Shown here one piece after another: positions 1 through 6,083 of a DNA stretch of 9,230 bases. Under the pieces are notes generated by a model, which worked only from the letters and a program-made list of their open reading frames with translations, searched no databases and was not told where the DNA came from. The position numbers were made by a program, and so were the translations under genes. Origin of the DNA: an uncultured Clostridia bacterium (GTDB lineage: Bacteria; Bacillota; Clostridia; Christensenellales; Aristaeellaceae); NCBI GenBank assembly GCA_947600345.1, contig CANQGC010000102.1:1-9230 (forward strand). Direction: 5' to 3'. Within the stretch, counting starts at the first letter, position 1; the number at the start of each line of letters is the position of its first letter.

Positions 1-2
1 TG

Positions 3-2411
3 CGCCGCGAGGTTCCCGCCCCCGGCGACGTGGTGATCCTGCTGGGCGGCCGCACCGGCCGCGACGGCATGGGCGGCGCGACTGGCTCGTCCAAGTCCCA
101 CACCGTGGCCTCCATCACCCAGTGCGGCGCGGAGGTGCAGAAGGGCAACGCCCCCGAGGAGCGCAAGCTTCAACGTTTGTTCCGCAACCCTGAGGCGTCG
201 AAGCGCATCAAGAGGTGCAACGACTTCGGCGCGGGCGGCGTGTCGGTCGCCATCGGCGAGCTGGCCGACGGCCTGAAGATCAATCTGAACGCCGTGCCCC
301 GCAAGTACGAGGGCCTGGACGGCACCGAGTTGGCCATCGCCGAGTCCCAGGAGCGCATGGCCGTGGTGCTCGCGCCCGAGGACGTGGACGCCTTCCGCGC
401 GCTGGCGAACGAGGAGAACCTGGAGTCCACGCCCGTGGCGGTGGTCACGGAATCGCCCCGCATGGTCATGGAGTGGAACGGCAGGGTCATCGTGGACATG
501 AGCCGCGAGTTCCTGAACTCCAACGGCGCGCCGAAGTTCGCCGACGCGGTGGTCGAGCCCCAGCACAGCTACGAGCCCGAGGCGAACGACAAGCCCTTCG
601 CCGAGCGCATCGTCGAGATGGCGGGCAGCCTGGACTTCTGCTCCCGGCGCGGGCTGGCGGAGCGCTTCGACTCCACCAACGGCGCGGCGTCCCTCTTGAT
701 GCCCTTCGGCGGACTGTACCAGAAGACCCCGGCGCAGGCGATGGCCTCGCTGATCCCGCTGCCCGATGCCAACGCGGATACGGCCAGCGTCATGAGCTAC
801 GGCTTCCATCCGAAGCTCGGAGAACACGGGCCCTACCGCGGCGCGTATTTGGCCGTCGTCGAATCCATGGCGAAGCTCGTGGCCTGCGGCGCGGGCTGGC
901 GCGGCGCGCACCTGACCTTCCAGGAGTACTTCGAGCGCATGACCGGCGAGGCCGAGAAGTGGGGCCACCCGCTGTCGGCGCTGCTGGGCGCGCTGGAGGC
1001 GCAGCTCGATCTCGAAGTCGCGGCCATCGGCGGTAAGGACAGCATGTCCGGCTCCTTCGAAAGGATGCACGTGCCGCCGACGCTGACCTCCTTCGCCGTG
1101 CAGGTATGCGATCCGAGGGCCATCATCTCCAACGAGTTCAAGCTTCCGGGCCACGCCATCGGCCTGATCCTGCCCGAGCGCAGAGCGAACGGCCTGCCCG
1201 AGGCCTCCTCGCTGCGCGCTGTCTTCGACCGCGTGACGGCGGCCATCGACTCCGGCGTGATCGTGTCCGCCTGGGCGCTGGGCCTCGGCGGCGCGGCGGA
1301 GGCACTGTTCAAGATGAGCCTGGGCAACCGCGTGGGCGCGGCGATCGACGCGGACATCGACCTCTTCGCACCGGCGGTGGGCGGCTTCCTGGTGGAGTAC
1401 TCCCGCGGTGAGGGCGAGGACAGGATCGGCGAAACCGTGGCGGAGTACGCGCTGACGGTGAACGGCAGCAGGGCCGATATGGCGGCGATCGAGGCCGCCT
1501 ACGAGGGCAAGCTGAACGGCGTATTCCCGGCCACCGTGGAGCGCGACTACCCCGCGCCCAAGACCTACAACTTCTTCTGCGAGAAGCACGAGACTTCCGG
1601 CCTGCACATCGCCAGGCCCCGCGTGCTGATCCCGGTGTTCCCCGGCACGAACTGCGAGTACGATACGCTGAAGGCCTTCCAGGCGGCGGGCGCGGAGGCG
1701 GACGTGCTGGTGGTGCGCAACCTGTCCGCGAAGGACGTGGCCGAGTCGGCGGCGGAGTTCGCCCGGCGCATCGCCAATTCGCAGATCATATTCATCCCCG
1801 GCGGCTTCTCCGGCGGCGACGAGCCCGACGGCTCCGGCAAGTTCATCACGGCCTTCTTCCGCAACGGCGTGGTTTCGGACGAGGTGGCGAAGCTTCTGCA
1901 GGCGCGCGACGGCCTGATCGGCGGCATCTGCAACGGCTTCCAGGCGTTGGTGAAGCTGGGCCTGGTGCCCTACGGCGAGATCCGCGAGCCGGACGCGAGC
2001 GCCCCGACGCTGACCTTCAACCACATCGGCCGCCACCAGAGCCGCCTGGTGCACACCCGCGTCTGCTCCAACAGGAGCCCCTGGCTGATGTACACCGATG
2101 TCGGCGACGTGTTCACCGCGCCGGTCTCCCACGGCGAGGGCCGCTTCACGGCGAGTTCGGAGGTATTGGCGGAGATGGAGCGCAACGGCCAGATTGCCAC
2201 GCAGTACGTGGACATCGAGGGCAAACCCACGATGGACATCCTCTGCAACCCGAACGGCTCGGTGGACGCCATCGAGGGCATCACCTCCCCGGACGGCCGG
2301 GTGTTCGGCCGCATGTCCCACAGCGAGCGCACGGGCCCCTACCTCTACAAGAACGCGCGCTTCCGCTGGGATACCGGCATGTTCCGCGGCGCCGCGGACT
2401 ACTTCAGGTAG
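3..2411 (+). CDS. purL: Phosphoribosylformylglycinamidine synthase (FGAM synthase), fused PurL-PurQ, 5' end outside window
   Basis: This enzyme makes FGAM from FGAR, glutamine and ATP, the fourth step of de novo purine synthesis in the cytoplasm. The frame is open from the window edge, so 802 residues are visible; fused clade II enzymes are about 1,250 residues, so roughly the first third is missing. Visible residues 15-22 read GGRTGRDG and lead into GGATGSSKSHT, the nucleotide-binding signature in its clade II form. NDFGAGGVS and GLDGTELAIAESQERM follow, then a second synthase half with IGGKDSMSG. The glutaminase domain starts near residue 538 (RVLIPVFPGTNCEYD). It holds the nucleophile Cys643 in GGICNGFQ and the His710/Glu712 pair in SHGEGRF, so the triad is intact. 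The gene ends with TAG and faces a convergent regulator gene. No other purine genes are in view. The assignment is near certain; the clade II label rests on sequence style. Confidence 0.97.
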   Translation, partial: RREVPAPGDVVILLGGRTGRDGMGGATGSSKSHTVASITQCGAEVQKGNAPEERKLQRLFRNPEASKRIKRCNDFGAGGVSVAIGELADGLKINLNAVPRKYEGLDGTELAIAESQERMAVVLAPEDVDAFRALANEENLESTPVAVVTESPRMVMEWNGRVIVDMSREFLNSNGAPKFADAVVEPQHSYEPEANDKPFAERIVEMAGSLDFCSRRGLAERFDSTNGAASLLMPFGGLYQKTPAQAMASLIPLPDANADTASVMSYGFHPKLGEHGPYRGAYLAVVESMAKLVACGAGWRGAHLTFQEYFERMTGEAEKWGHPLSALLGALEAQLDLEVAAIGGKDSMSGSFERMHVPPTLTSFAVQVCDPRAIISNEFKLPGHAIGLILPERRANGLPEASSLRAVFDRVTAAIDSGVIVSAWALGLGGAAEALFKMSLGNRVGAAIDADIDLFAPAVGGFLVEYSRGEGEDRIGETVAEYALTVNGSRADMAAIEAAYEGKLNGVFPATVERDYPAPKTYNFFCEKHETSGLHIARPRVLIPVFPGTNCEYDTLKAFQAAGAEADVLVVRNLSAKDVAESAAEFARRIANSQIIFIPGGFSGGDEPDGSGKFITAFFRNGVVSDEVAKLLQARDGLIGGICNGFQALVKLGLVPYGEIREPDASAPTLTFNHIGRHQSRLVHTRVCSNRSPWLMYTDVGDVFTAPVSHGEGRFTASSEVLAEMERNGQIATQYVDIEGKPTMDILCNPNGSVDAIEGITSPDGRVFGRMSHSERTGPYLYKNARFRWDTGMFRGAADYFR

Positions 2412-2418
2412 GCCGCGG

Positions 2419-2434
2419 CCGGCGGGGCCGCCGG
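2419..2434 (+). terminator. GC hairpin just after purL
   Basis: Perfect 7-base arms (CCGGCGG and CCGCCGG) around a GG centre begin 8 bases after the purL stop. A 10-base palindrome, GGATGCATCC (2433-2442), overlaps its right end. There is no T-run after the stem, so it may serve as a 3'-end stabiliser or a Rho-type or processing site rather than a classical intrinsic terminator. Confidence 0.35.
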
Positions 2435-2455
2435 ATGCATCCGCAATCGCATGCT

Positions 2456-2525
2456 TTATGCAGGATAATCCCATATCGGCGAATTATTATGCAAAATGCG
2501 TGGCTCTCTGCCGCGCATTTATGCA
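2456..2525. repeat. Three TTATGCA copies at 31-32 base spacing
   Basis: TTATGCA starts at 2456, 2487 and 2519 in the gap between the convergent genes, so copies are about three helical turns apart. The flanks are otherwise different. The gap is AT-richer than its surroundings and rich in ATGC words generally, so chance is a serious alternative. No gene is supported in this gap. Confidence 0.3.
2494..2520 (-). terminator. Possible bidirectional terminator hairpin between purL and the XRE gene
   Basis: Eleven-base arms (2494-2504 and 2510-2520) flank the loop TCTCT. In plus-strand RNA the single mispair is a U-G wobble; in minus-strand RNA it is a C-A mismatch. Read on the minus strand the stem lies 25 bases after the regulator stop, and its 3' side ends in TTTTGCATAATAATT, which is the better terminator tail. 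Either direction is possible. Confidence 0.4.
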
Positions 2526-2545
2526 TTGACCTTCTATGCTTGCAT

Positions 2546-2857
2546 TCAGTTTTCGTCCGTCTCGTACTCCAGTATGCGCTCGGAGATCTCGCGCAGCAGC
2601 CTGCGGTGCTTCTCCGACATCTCCACGCCGCTGCCCAGCAAATCGTCGTTGAGCGAATCCTGCAGGAGCGTGTCCGGCGAAACCTTCAGCGCGTTGGCGA
2701 GCTTTACCAGCGTCTCCAGGCTCGCCTTGCGCGTTCCACGCTCGATATGTCCCACAAACGCGAAGCTGATCCCTGCCTTCTCGGCGAGCTTTTCTTGCGT
2801 CATTTGCGCTAATTTGCGCTGTTGCTTGACGCGCTTGCCCAGGTCCTCGTAGAGCAT
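2546..2857 (-). CDS. XRE-family helix-turn-helix transcriptional regulator
   Basis: A 103-residue DNA-binding protein, the usual size for small XRE/Cro-CI regulators. Residues about 7-61 form the HTH_3 domain: LGKRVKQQRKLAQMTQEKLA begins it, the recognition region is AGISFAFVGHIERGTRKASL, and LETLVKLANALKVSPDTLL closes it. The C-terminal tail (KHRRLLREISERILEYETDEN) looks like a short amphipathic helix, as in dimerising family members. The ATG at 2857 is chosen because an AGGAAGGAAAGGG purine tract ends 5 bases before it; an in-frame TTG 21 codons upstream would add a residue stretch without domain similarity. It is divergent from the 3096-5751 operon and convergent with purL. XRE proteins of this type commonly repress themselves or the divergent unit; that role here is inferred from position only. 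No ligand-binding or protease domain is present. Confidence 0.88.
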   Translation of the reverse strand: MLYEDLGKRVKQQRKLAQMTQEKLAEKAGISFAFVGHIERGTRKASLETLVKLANALKVSPDTLLQDSLNDDLLGSGVEMSEKHRRLLREISERILEYETDEN

Positions 2858-2927
2858 GTTATCCCTTTCCTTCCTGCGCCCGTTTTCGGCGCTTCGCGCC
2901 ACCACGGCTGCGTTCGGCAAGGCCGGC

Positions 2928-2943
2928 AGGTTCTATTGAACCT
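2928..2943. promoter_or_regulatory. Perfect inverted repeat, candidate operator
   Basis: AGGTTC-TATT-GAACCT is a perfect 6-base inverted repeat with a 4-base centre, 71 bases before the start codon of the XRE gene. Size and symmetry suit a dimeric XRE repressor site, and the position fits the leader or promoter of that gene. No clear -35/-10 pair for the regulator could be assigned around it, so autoregulation is a guess. It could also form a small RNA hairpin. Confidence 0.35.
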
Positions 2944-3044
2944 CCTTAGTCTCAGTTTACCCTTTTCTAAAAAATTAAACATGCACCGCCGGCGTCACAT
3001 TACGTCCATTAGAATTATTTCGTGGGAATTTTTCATGTTGCTTA

Positions 3045-3074
3045 TTGTCAGTATGCATGAAATAATGCTATAAT
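3045..3074 (+). promoter_or_regulatory. Sigma-A type promoter of the membrane protein-kinase-sigma-like operon
   Basis: TTGTCA (3045-3050), an 18-base spacer and a perfect TATAAT (3069-3074) preceded by TGC make an extended -10 promoter. It lies in an AT-rich stretch (about 2949-3080) that contrasts with the GC-rich genes. Transcription would begin near 3080-3083, giving a leader of only about 15 bases with the Shine-Dalgarno site at its very start. Confidence 0.75.
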
Positions 3075-3080
3075 ATGATT

Positions 3081-3088
3081 AGGGGGAG
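3081..3088 (+). promoter_or_regulatory. Ribosome binding site fixing the first start of the operon
   Basis: AGGGGGAG lies 7 bases before the ATG at 3096. It rules out the in-frame ATG at 3075, which would sit directly behind the -10 box and upstream of the expected transcription start. Confidence 0.7.
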
Positions 3089-3095
3089 TGTGCTT

Positions 3096-3461
3096 ATGTC
3101 GAAGCGAAGGGGCGACGTTCGCCGCAGTCGGCGCTGGCCGCTGGTCTGGCTTTTGCAGGCGGTCGCGGCGCTGGCACTGGGCGTGCTGACGGCACTGGCG
3201 CTGTGGCTCGGCGGTTTCGTTCACGGCGCCTTCCTCTGGTTGTTCATGCCGCTGGGCGGCGCCGCGTCGGCCTACATCGCCGTGCGCCGCGGGCTGAACA
3301 ACTACCTCGCCTGGCTCGCGCCGCCGCTGATGGAGCTGCTGGGCAATCTGTTGGTCTGGGGATATCCGCCCTCGGTGGGGCCGGTGTTCCTGTGCGGCTT
3401 TATCGCCCTGGTCGGCGCCGCCACGGGAGAGGTGCGCAATCGCCAGGGCTCGGACAAGTAA
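3096..3461 (+). CDS. Small four-helix integral membrane protein, function unknown
   Basis: The 121-residue product starts with a very basic cytoplasmic tail (SKRRGDVRRSRRW), followed by four likely membrane helices at about residues 15-38, 43-64, 70-90 and 93-112, and a short polar tail (EVRNRQGSDK). Both ends are probably cytoplasmic. Helices are rich in Ala, Leu and Gly; helix 2-3 is joined by VRRGLNN, and PP/GYPPSVGP turns break the second half. I do not recognise the family with certainty; it resembles in size and layout the small YrzE/TIGR04086-like membrane proteins of Firmicutes, but that is a loose resemblance. It is first in the operon. Its TAA overlaps the kinase Shine-Dalgarno site, so the two genes are certainly co-transcribed. 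A role in transport, sensing or anchoring of the downstream products is possible, but nothing in the sequence shows it. Confidence 0.8.
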   Translation: MSKRRGDVRRSRRWPLVWLLQAVAALALGVLTALALWLGGFVHGAFLWLFMPLGGAASAYIAVRRGLNNYLAWLAPPLMELLGNLLVWGYPPSVGPVFLCGFIALVGAATGEVRNRQGSDK

Positions 3462-3473
3462 AGGAGTGCGACC

Positions 3474-4994
3474 ATGGAAAGAGATCTGATTCTGACCTGC
3501 GATGCAGGCACCACCGGCTGCAAGGTTTCGCTGATCGACGCCAAGGGCGAAGCGCTGTTCTCCGTCCGCCGGGATTACCCCACCCTCTATCCCCGCCCGA
3601 ACTGGGCCGAGCAGGATCCGGATATGATGGTGGACGCCGTTCTGGACGGCATCAAGGAGATCCTGCAGCAGGTCAGCCCCCAGCGCATCGCCTGCGTAGG
3701 CCTGGACGGCACGATGAACGGCTGCATTCCGGTCAGCGCCGAGGGCAAGGTGCTGCACCCGAACATCATCCATTCCGACAGCCGCACCGAGGCGCAGGTC
3801 CAGCAGATCTGCAAGGTGATCGACCCCCACGACTTCTATCGGCTCACCGGCAACCGCCCGGACACCCACTACACGCTGCCGAAGATGCTCTGGTTCAAGC
3901 AGAACCTGCCGGACGTCTACGCCAGGACGAAGTGGTTCCTGAATCTGAAGGACTACCTCTACTACCGCCTGACCGACCGCCTGGGCTTCACCGACTATTC
4001 GGACGCCTCGCTGACGGCGGCGATGGACATCACCAAGTGGAGCTGGTCGGAGGAGCTGCTGCGCAGTCTGGAGCTGGACGTGGCGCACATGCCCCGCATG
4101 TTGCCCGGCACAGACATTCGCGGCAAGACCACCCGGGCCATCTACTACCGCACCGGGCTCATCACCGGGACGCCCGTGGCCATCGGCTGCGGCGACGGCT
4201 GCTCCACGGCGAGGGGCGCGGGACTCTCCGATCCCGGCAGCGCCTACGCCTACATCGGCTCCAGCGGCTGGGTATCGCAGCTGTTGGATCATCCGGTGTT
4301 CGACCCCGAGGAGCGCACCTTCAACTTCCTGGACTGCGACGGCAAGTCCTACCACGTGATCGGCACGGTGCAGACCAGCGCCGCCGCCTTCGACTGGGCG
4401 CTCAAGAACCTGATGGGAAGCCAGGAGGCGCCGATCGACATCTCCCGCATGGAGAACATGGCGCGCCAAATCCAGCCCGGCGCGGAGGGCGTGCTCTTCC
4501 TGCCCACGCTGATGGGCTCCCGCTCACCCTACTGGGATCCGAACACCCGCGGCGTGCTGATGGGCTTCAGCCTCTACCACGACCAGCGCCACATCGCCCG
4601 CGCCATCTACGAGGGCGTGGCCTTCGCGCTCAACAGCTGCGCCGAGGTCCTCGAGCAGTACGGCGAGCCCATCACCTCGATGATGCTCACCGGCGGCGGC
4701 GCCAGGAGCGGGCTCTGGCCAGACATCCTCTCGGCGGTATTTGGGCTGTCGACCAAGGTGCACAAGGCCCCGGGCGAGTGCACCTCGCTGGGCGCGGCGT
4801 TCGTCGCGGGCGTGGGCGCGGGCATCTTCTCCAGCTTCGAGGACGCCACGCGCACCGTCAAGGCCCGCTCGACGCATCCGGTGAATCCTGCCTGGCAGAA
4901 GGCCTACGCCGAAATCTACCCGATCTATCGCGACATCTACGAGCGGGTGCGCCCGCTGAACGACCGCATCGCCCAGCTCGGCGAGGACAACTGA
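3474..4994 (+). CDS. FGGY-family carbohydrate kinase, xylulokinase-like
   Basis: An ATP-dependent sugar (or polyol) kinase of 506 residues, the normal length for the FGGY family. The N-terminal phosphate loop is CDAGTTGCK (9-17), with Asp10 matching Asp6 of E. coli XylB. The catalytic base should be Asp241 in IGCGDGCSTARGAG. The second FGGY signature is at about 348-370 (GSRSPYWDPNTRGVLMGFSL), and the adenosine-binding TGGGARSGLWPDIL is at 406-419. The substrate-side motif normally GQMHG in xylulokinases reads GTMNG (79-83), so His is replaced by Asn and the sugar may not be xylulose; no xylose isomerase or transporter is beside it. Translation starts at ATG 3474 with AAGGAG 7 bases upstream, overlapping the previous stop. 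The next gene starts one base after its TGA. Kinase activity is well supported; the substrate is not. Confidence 0.92.
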   Translation: MERDLILTCDAGTTGCKVSLIDAKGEALFSVRRDYPTLYPRPNWAEQDPDMMVDAVLDGIKEILQQVSPQRIACVGLDGTMNGCIPVSAEGKVLHPNIIHSDSRTEAQVQQICKVIDPHDFYRLTGNRPDTHYTLPKMLWFKQNLPDVYARTKWFLNLKDYLYYRLTDRLGFTDYSDASLTAAMDITKWSWSEELLRSLELDVAHMPRMLPGTDIRGKTTRAIYYRTGLITGTPVAIGCGDGCSTARGAGLSDPGSAYAYIGSSGWVSQLLDHPVFDPEERTFNFLDCDGKSYHVIGTVQTSAAAFDWALKNLMGSQEAPIDISRMENMARQIQPGAEGVLFLPTLMGSRSPYWDPNTRGVLMGFSLYHDQRHIARAIYEGVAFALNSCAEVLEQYGEPITSMMLTGGGARSGLWPDILSAVFGLSTKVHKAPGECTSLGAAFVAGVGAGIFSSFEDATRTVKARSTHPVNPAWQKAYAEIYPIYRDIYERVRPLNDRIAQLGEDN

Positions 4995-4995
4995 C

Positions 4996-5751
4996 ATGGC
5001 CCGCAGCGAACAGGACGACTTTCAGCTCTACTTCAGCCGGGTGCGTCCGATTTACTATCAGCTGTTCAACCTGGCCCACGCCATCACCGGCAACTGCGAG
5101 CAGGCGGAGTACTGCCTGCAGTACGCCATGCTGGATTGCTGGGCCGCGGGCGACGCCTCCGCCAGCCGCCACGGCTTTCGCGAGGGCCTGCGCAGTTCGG
5201 CGATGCACGCGGCGCTGCGGCTGGCGGACACGGAGGAGGCGGAGTTCGACTGGGACGGCCTGAACGCTCCGGAGGATGAATCCGATCCCCTGCTCAAGCA
5301 GGTCGCCCAGGAGCCGCTGGACCTGCGGCGCTTTCTGGCGCTGCGCCACGGTTGCGGCCTGTCCCCGAGGCGCATCGCAAAGCTCACCGGCAACGATACC
5401 TCCCGCGTGCAGGCGATGCTGCGGCGCTTCGAGGCGCGCACCCGGCGCAAGCTCAGCGCCTCGGACCGCAGGCGGGCGGATTCGATGATGGCCCAGGCGG
5501 TGCGCAACAGCATGAACCGCCCGAGCCCTCTGGCCCCGGAGATGGGCAGCGTGTTCCGCAGCTTCCAGGCGGACGCCGCCACGATCACCCGGCCGAGCCG
5601 CCTGCCCGGGCGCATACTGCGCGCGGTGCTGACGGCGGCGCTGGCGCTGTTCTGCATCGCAGCCTTCTGGCTGGTGGCGGTTCTGATGCAGCCCGCGGTG
5701 CTGGAGGAAACCGAGCCCCCCGCCGCCCAGGAGGAGACAATCGAAATGTAA
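4996..5751 (+). CDS. ECF-sigma-like protein with C-terminal membrane anchor
   Basis: The 251-residue product has a sigma-70 region 2-like segment at about 16-50 (YYQLFNLAHAITGNCEQAEY), where ECF factors read like LYRLAYRITGDREDAEDLVQ. A region 4-like helix-turn-helix follows at about 105-153 (PLDLRRFLALRHGCGLSPRR, then IAKLTGNDTSRVQAMLRRFE). A polar linker leads to one hydrophobic helix at about 209-231, then an acidic Pro/Glu-rich tail (ETEPPAAQEETIEM) that would lie outside the cell. Region 2.2 lacks the usual Asp (AEYCLQ instead of AEDLVQ) and region 4 has Arg-Arg where Glu-Glu is common, so core-polymerase binding may be altered. It begins one base after the kinase stop and is probably translated by coupling, with GAGG about 9 bases upstream. 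It could be a tethered transcription factor, or a degenerate sigma fold used as a membrane adaptor. It is last in the operon. Confidence 0.72.
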   Translation: MARSEQDDFQLYFSRVRPIYYQLFNLAHAITGNCEQAEYCLQYAMLDCWAAGDASASRHGFREGLRSSAMHAALRLADTEEAEFDWDGLNAPEDESDPLLKQVAQEPLDLRRFLALRHGCGLSPRRIAKLTGNDTSRVQAMLRRFEARTRRKLSASDRRRADSMMAQAVRNSMNRPSPLAPEMGSVFRSFQADAATITRPSRLPGRILRAVLTAALALFCIAAFWLVAVLMQPAVLEETEPPAAQEETIEM

Positions 5752-5755
5752 AGCA

Positions 5756-5787
5756 GGACTTGGGCCCCATCTGCGGGGCCCAAGTCC
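5756..5787 (+). terminator. Strong hairpin, likely terminator of the kinase operon
   Basis: Perfect 13-base arms, GGACTTGGGCCCC and GGGGCCCAAGTCC, flank the loop ATCTGC, starting 4 bases after the stop of the sigma-like gene. The tail is GTCTGT rather than a T-run, so termination efficiency is uncertain, but position and stem strength fit. Confidence 0.7.
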
Positions 5788-5819
5788 GTCTGTAAGCAGG
5801 CGACAGCAAAAGGGAGAAT

Positions 5820-5842
5820 CCAAGGAACCTCAGGTTCCTTGG
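5820..5842. repeat. Perfect palindrome with 11-base arms
   Basis: CCAAGGAACCT and AGGTTCCTTGG are separated by one C. It follows the terminator-like hairpin by 32 bases and is the first member of a hairpin chain in the gap between two convergent operons. With almost no loop it suits a DNA site or cruciform better than a simple RNA hairpin, though the inner bases can open to form a loop. Part of a candidate dispersed intergenic repeat. Confidence 0.65.
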
Positions 5843-5844
5843 CA

Positions 5845-5884
5845 GGTCTCGGGCAGCGCCCGAGCGGGTCTGGGCGGAGCCCAG
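5845..5884. repeat. Tandem pair of related hairpins
   Basis: Two units 22 bases apart share the leader GGTCT. The first is CTCGGGC-AGC-GCCCGAG (arms 5848-5854 and 5858-5864); the second is CTGGGC-GGA-GCCCAG (arms 5870-5875 and 5879-5884). Both are perfect stems with 3-base centres closed by GC/GC. The related sequence and spacing point to one repeated design rather than chance. Confidence 0.6.
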
Positions 5885-5903
5885 CGTAACTTCCGTAACC
5901 CCA

Positions 5904-5975
5904 GCGGCCCGCGGTATCCATTCCAAACCCCGGTAAGCCGAACCAACATTCCGCCGTCTCCAATCCGCGGGCCGC
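5904..5975. repeat. Long-range inverted repeat enclosing 50 bases
   Basis: GCGGCCCGCGG (5904-5914) pairs perfectly with CCGCGGGCCGC (5965-5975). The 50 bases between are less GC-rich and contain no strong internal stem. The direct repeat CGTAAC-TTC-CGTAAC lies just before it (5885-5899). In RNA this would form a stem with a large loop, next to the 16-base hairpin that follows. Confidence 0.5.
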
Positions 5976-5984
5976 CGAAGCGAG

Positions 5985-6019
5985 TTTTGGCTTGGAAAGC
6001 GCCGCTTTCCAAGCCAAAA
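5985..6019. repeat. Perfect 16-base inverted repeat
   Basis: TTTTGGCTTGGAAAGC and GCTTTCCAAGCCAAAA flank a GCC centre, the longest stem in the window. Its apex (GC-GCC-GC) has the same form as the pair at 5845-5884. It lies 64 bases beyond the licD-like stop on the minus strand, so it could end that transcript; the only T-run (minus TTTT) is on the entry side, which argues against a classical terminator. The remaining bases to 6083 show no gene. Confidence 0.65.
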
Positions 6020-6083
6020 GAGCAACCGCACGCCCCGCAGAACCTCCCCTTCACAATATCAAAAGCTTCAGCACAAACGCCCT

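Noticed and set aside
2941..2948. Perfect TAAGGAGG Shine-Dalgarno-like sequence on the minus strand
   Set aside because: No start codon lies 5-12 bases downstream; the nearest in-frame TTG for the XRE gene (2920) is 20 bases away, and the ATG at 2857 has its own purine tract.
2412..3095. Purine riboswitch or other known riboswitch in the non-coding stretches
   Set aside because: No recognisable aptamer core is seen, and purL's own leader lies outside the window.
3048..4469. Long minus-strand open frame opposite the membrane protein and kinase genes
   Set aside because: It is rich in Arg, Ala, Gly and His, matches no family, and lies opposite genes with clear motifs and ribosome sites. Long antisense frames are expected in GC-rich coding DNA.
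4858..5823. Minus-strand open frame opposite the sigma-like gene
   Set aside because: Compositionally biased, no recognisable domain, no ribosome site; the plus-strand frame has sigma-like segments and a membrane helix and is coupled to the kinase gene.
5985..6019. Insertion-sequence or MITE end
   Set aside because: No matching terminal inverted repeat at the other side of the gap, no target-site duplication and no transposase fragment are visible.
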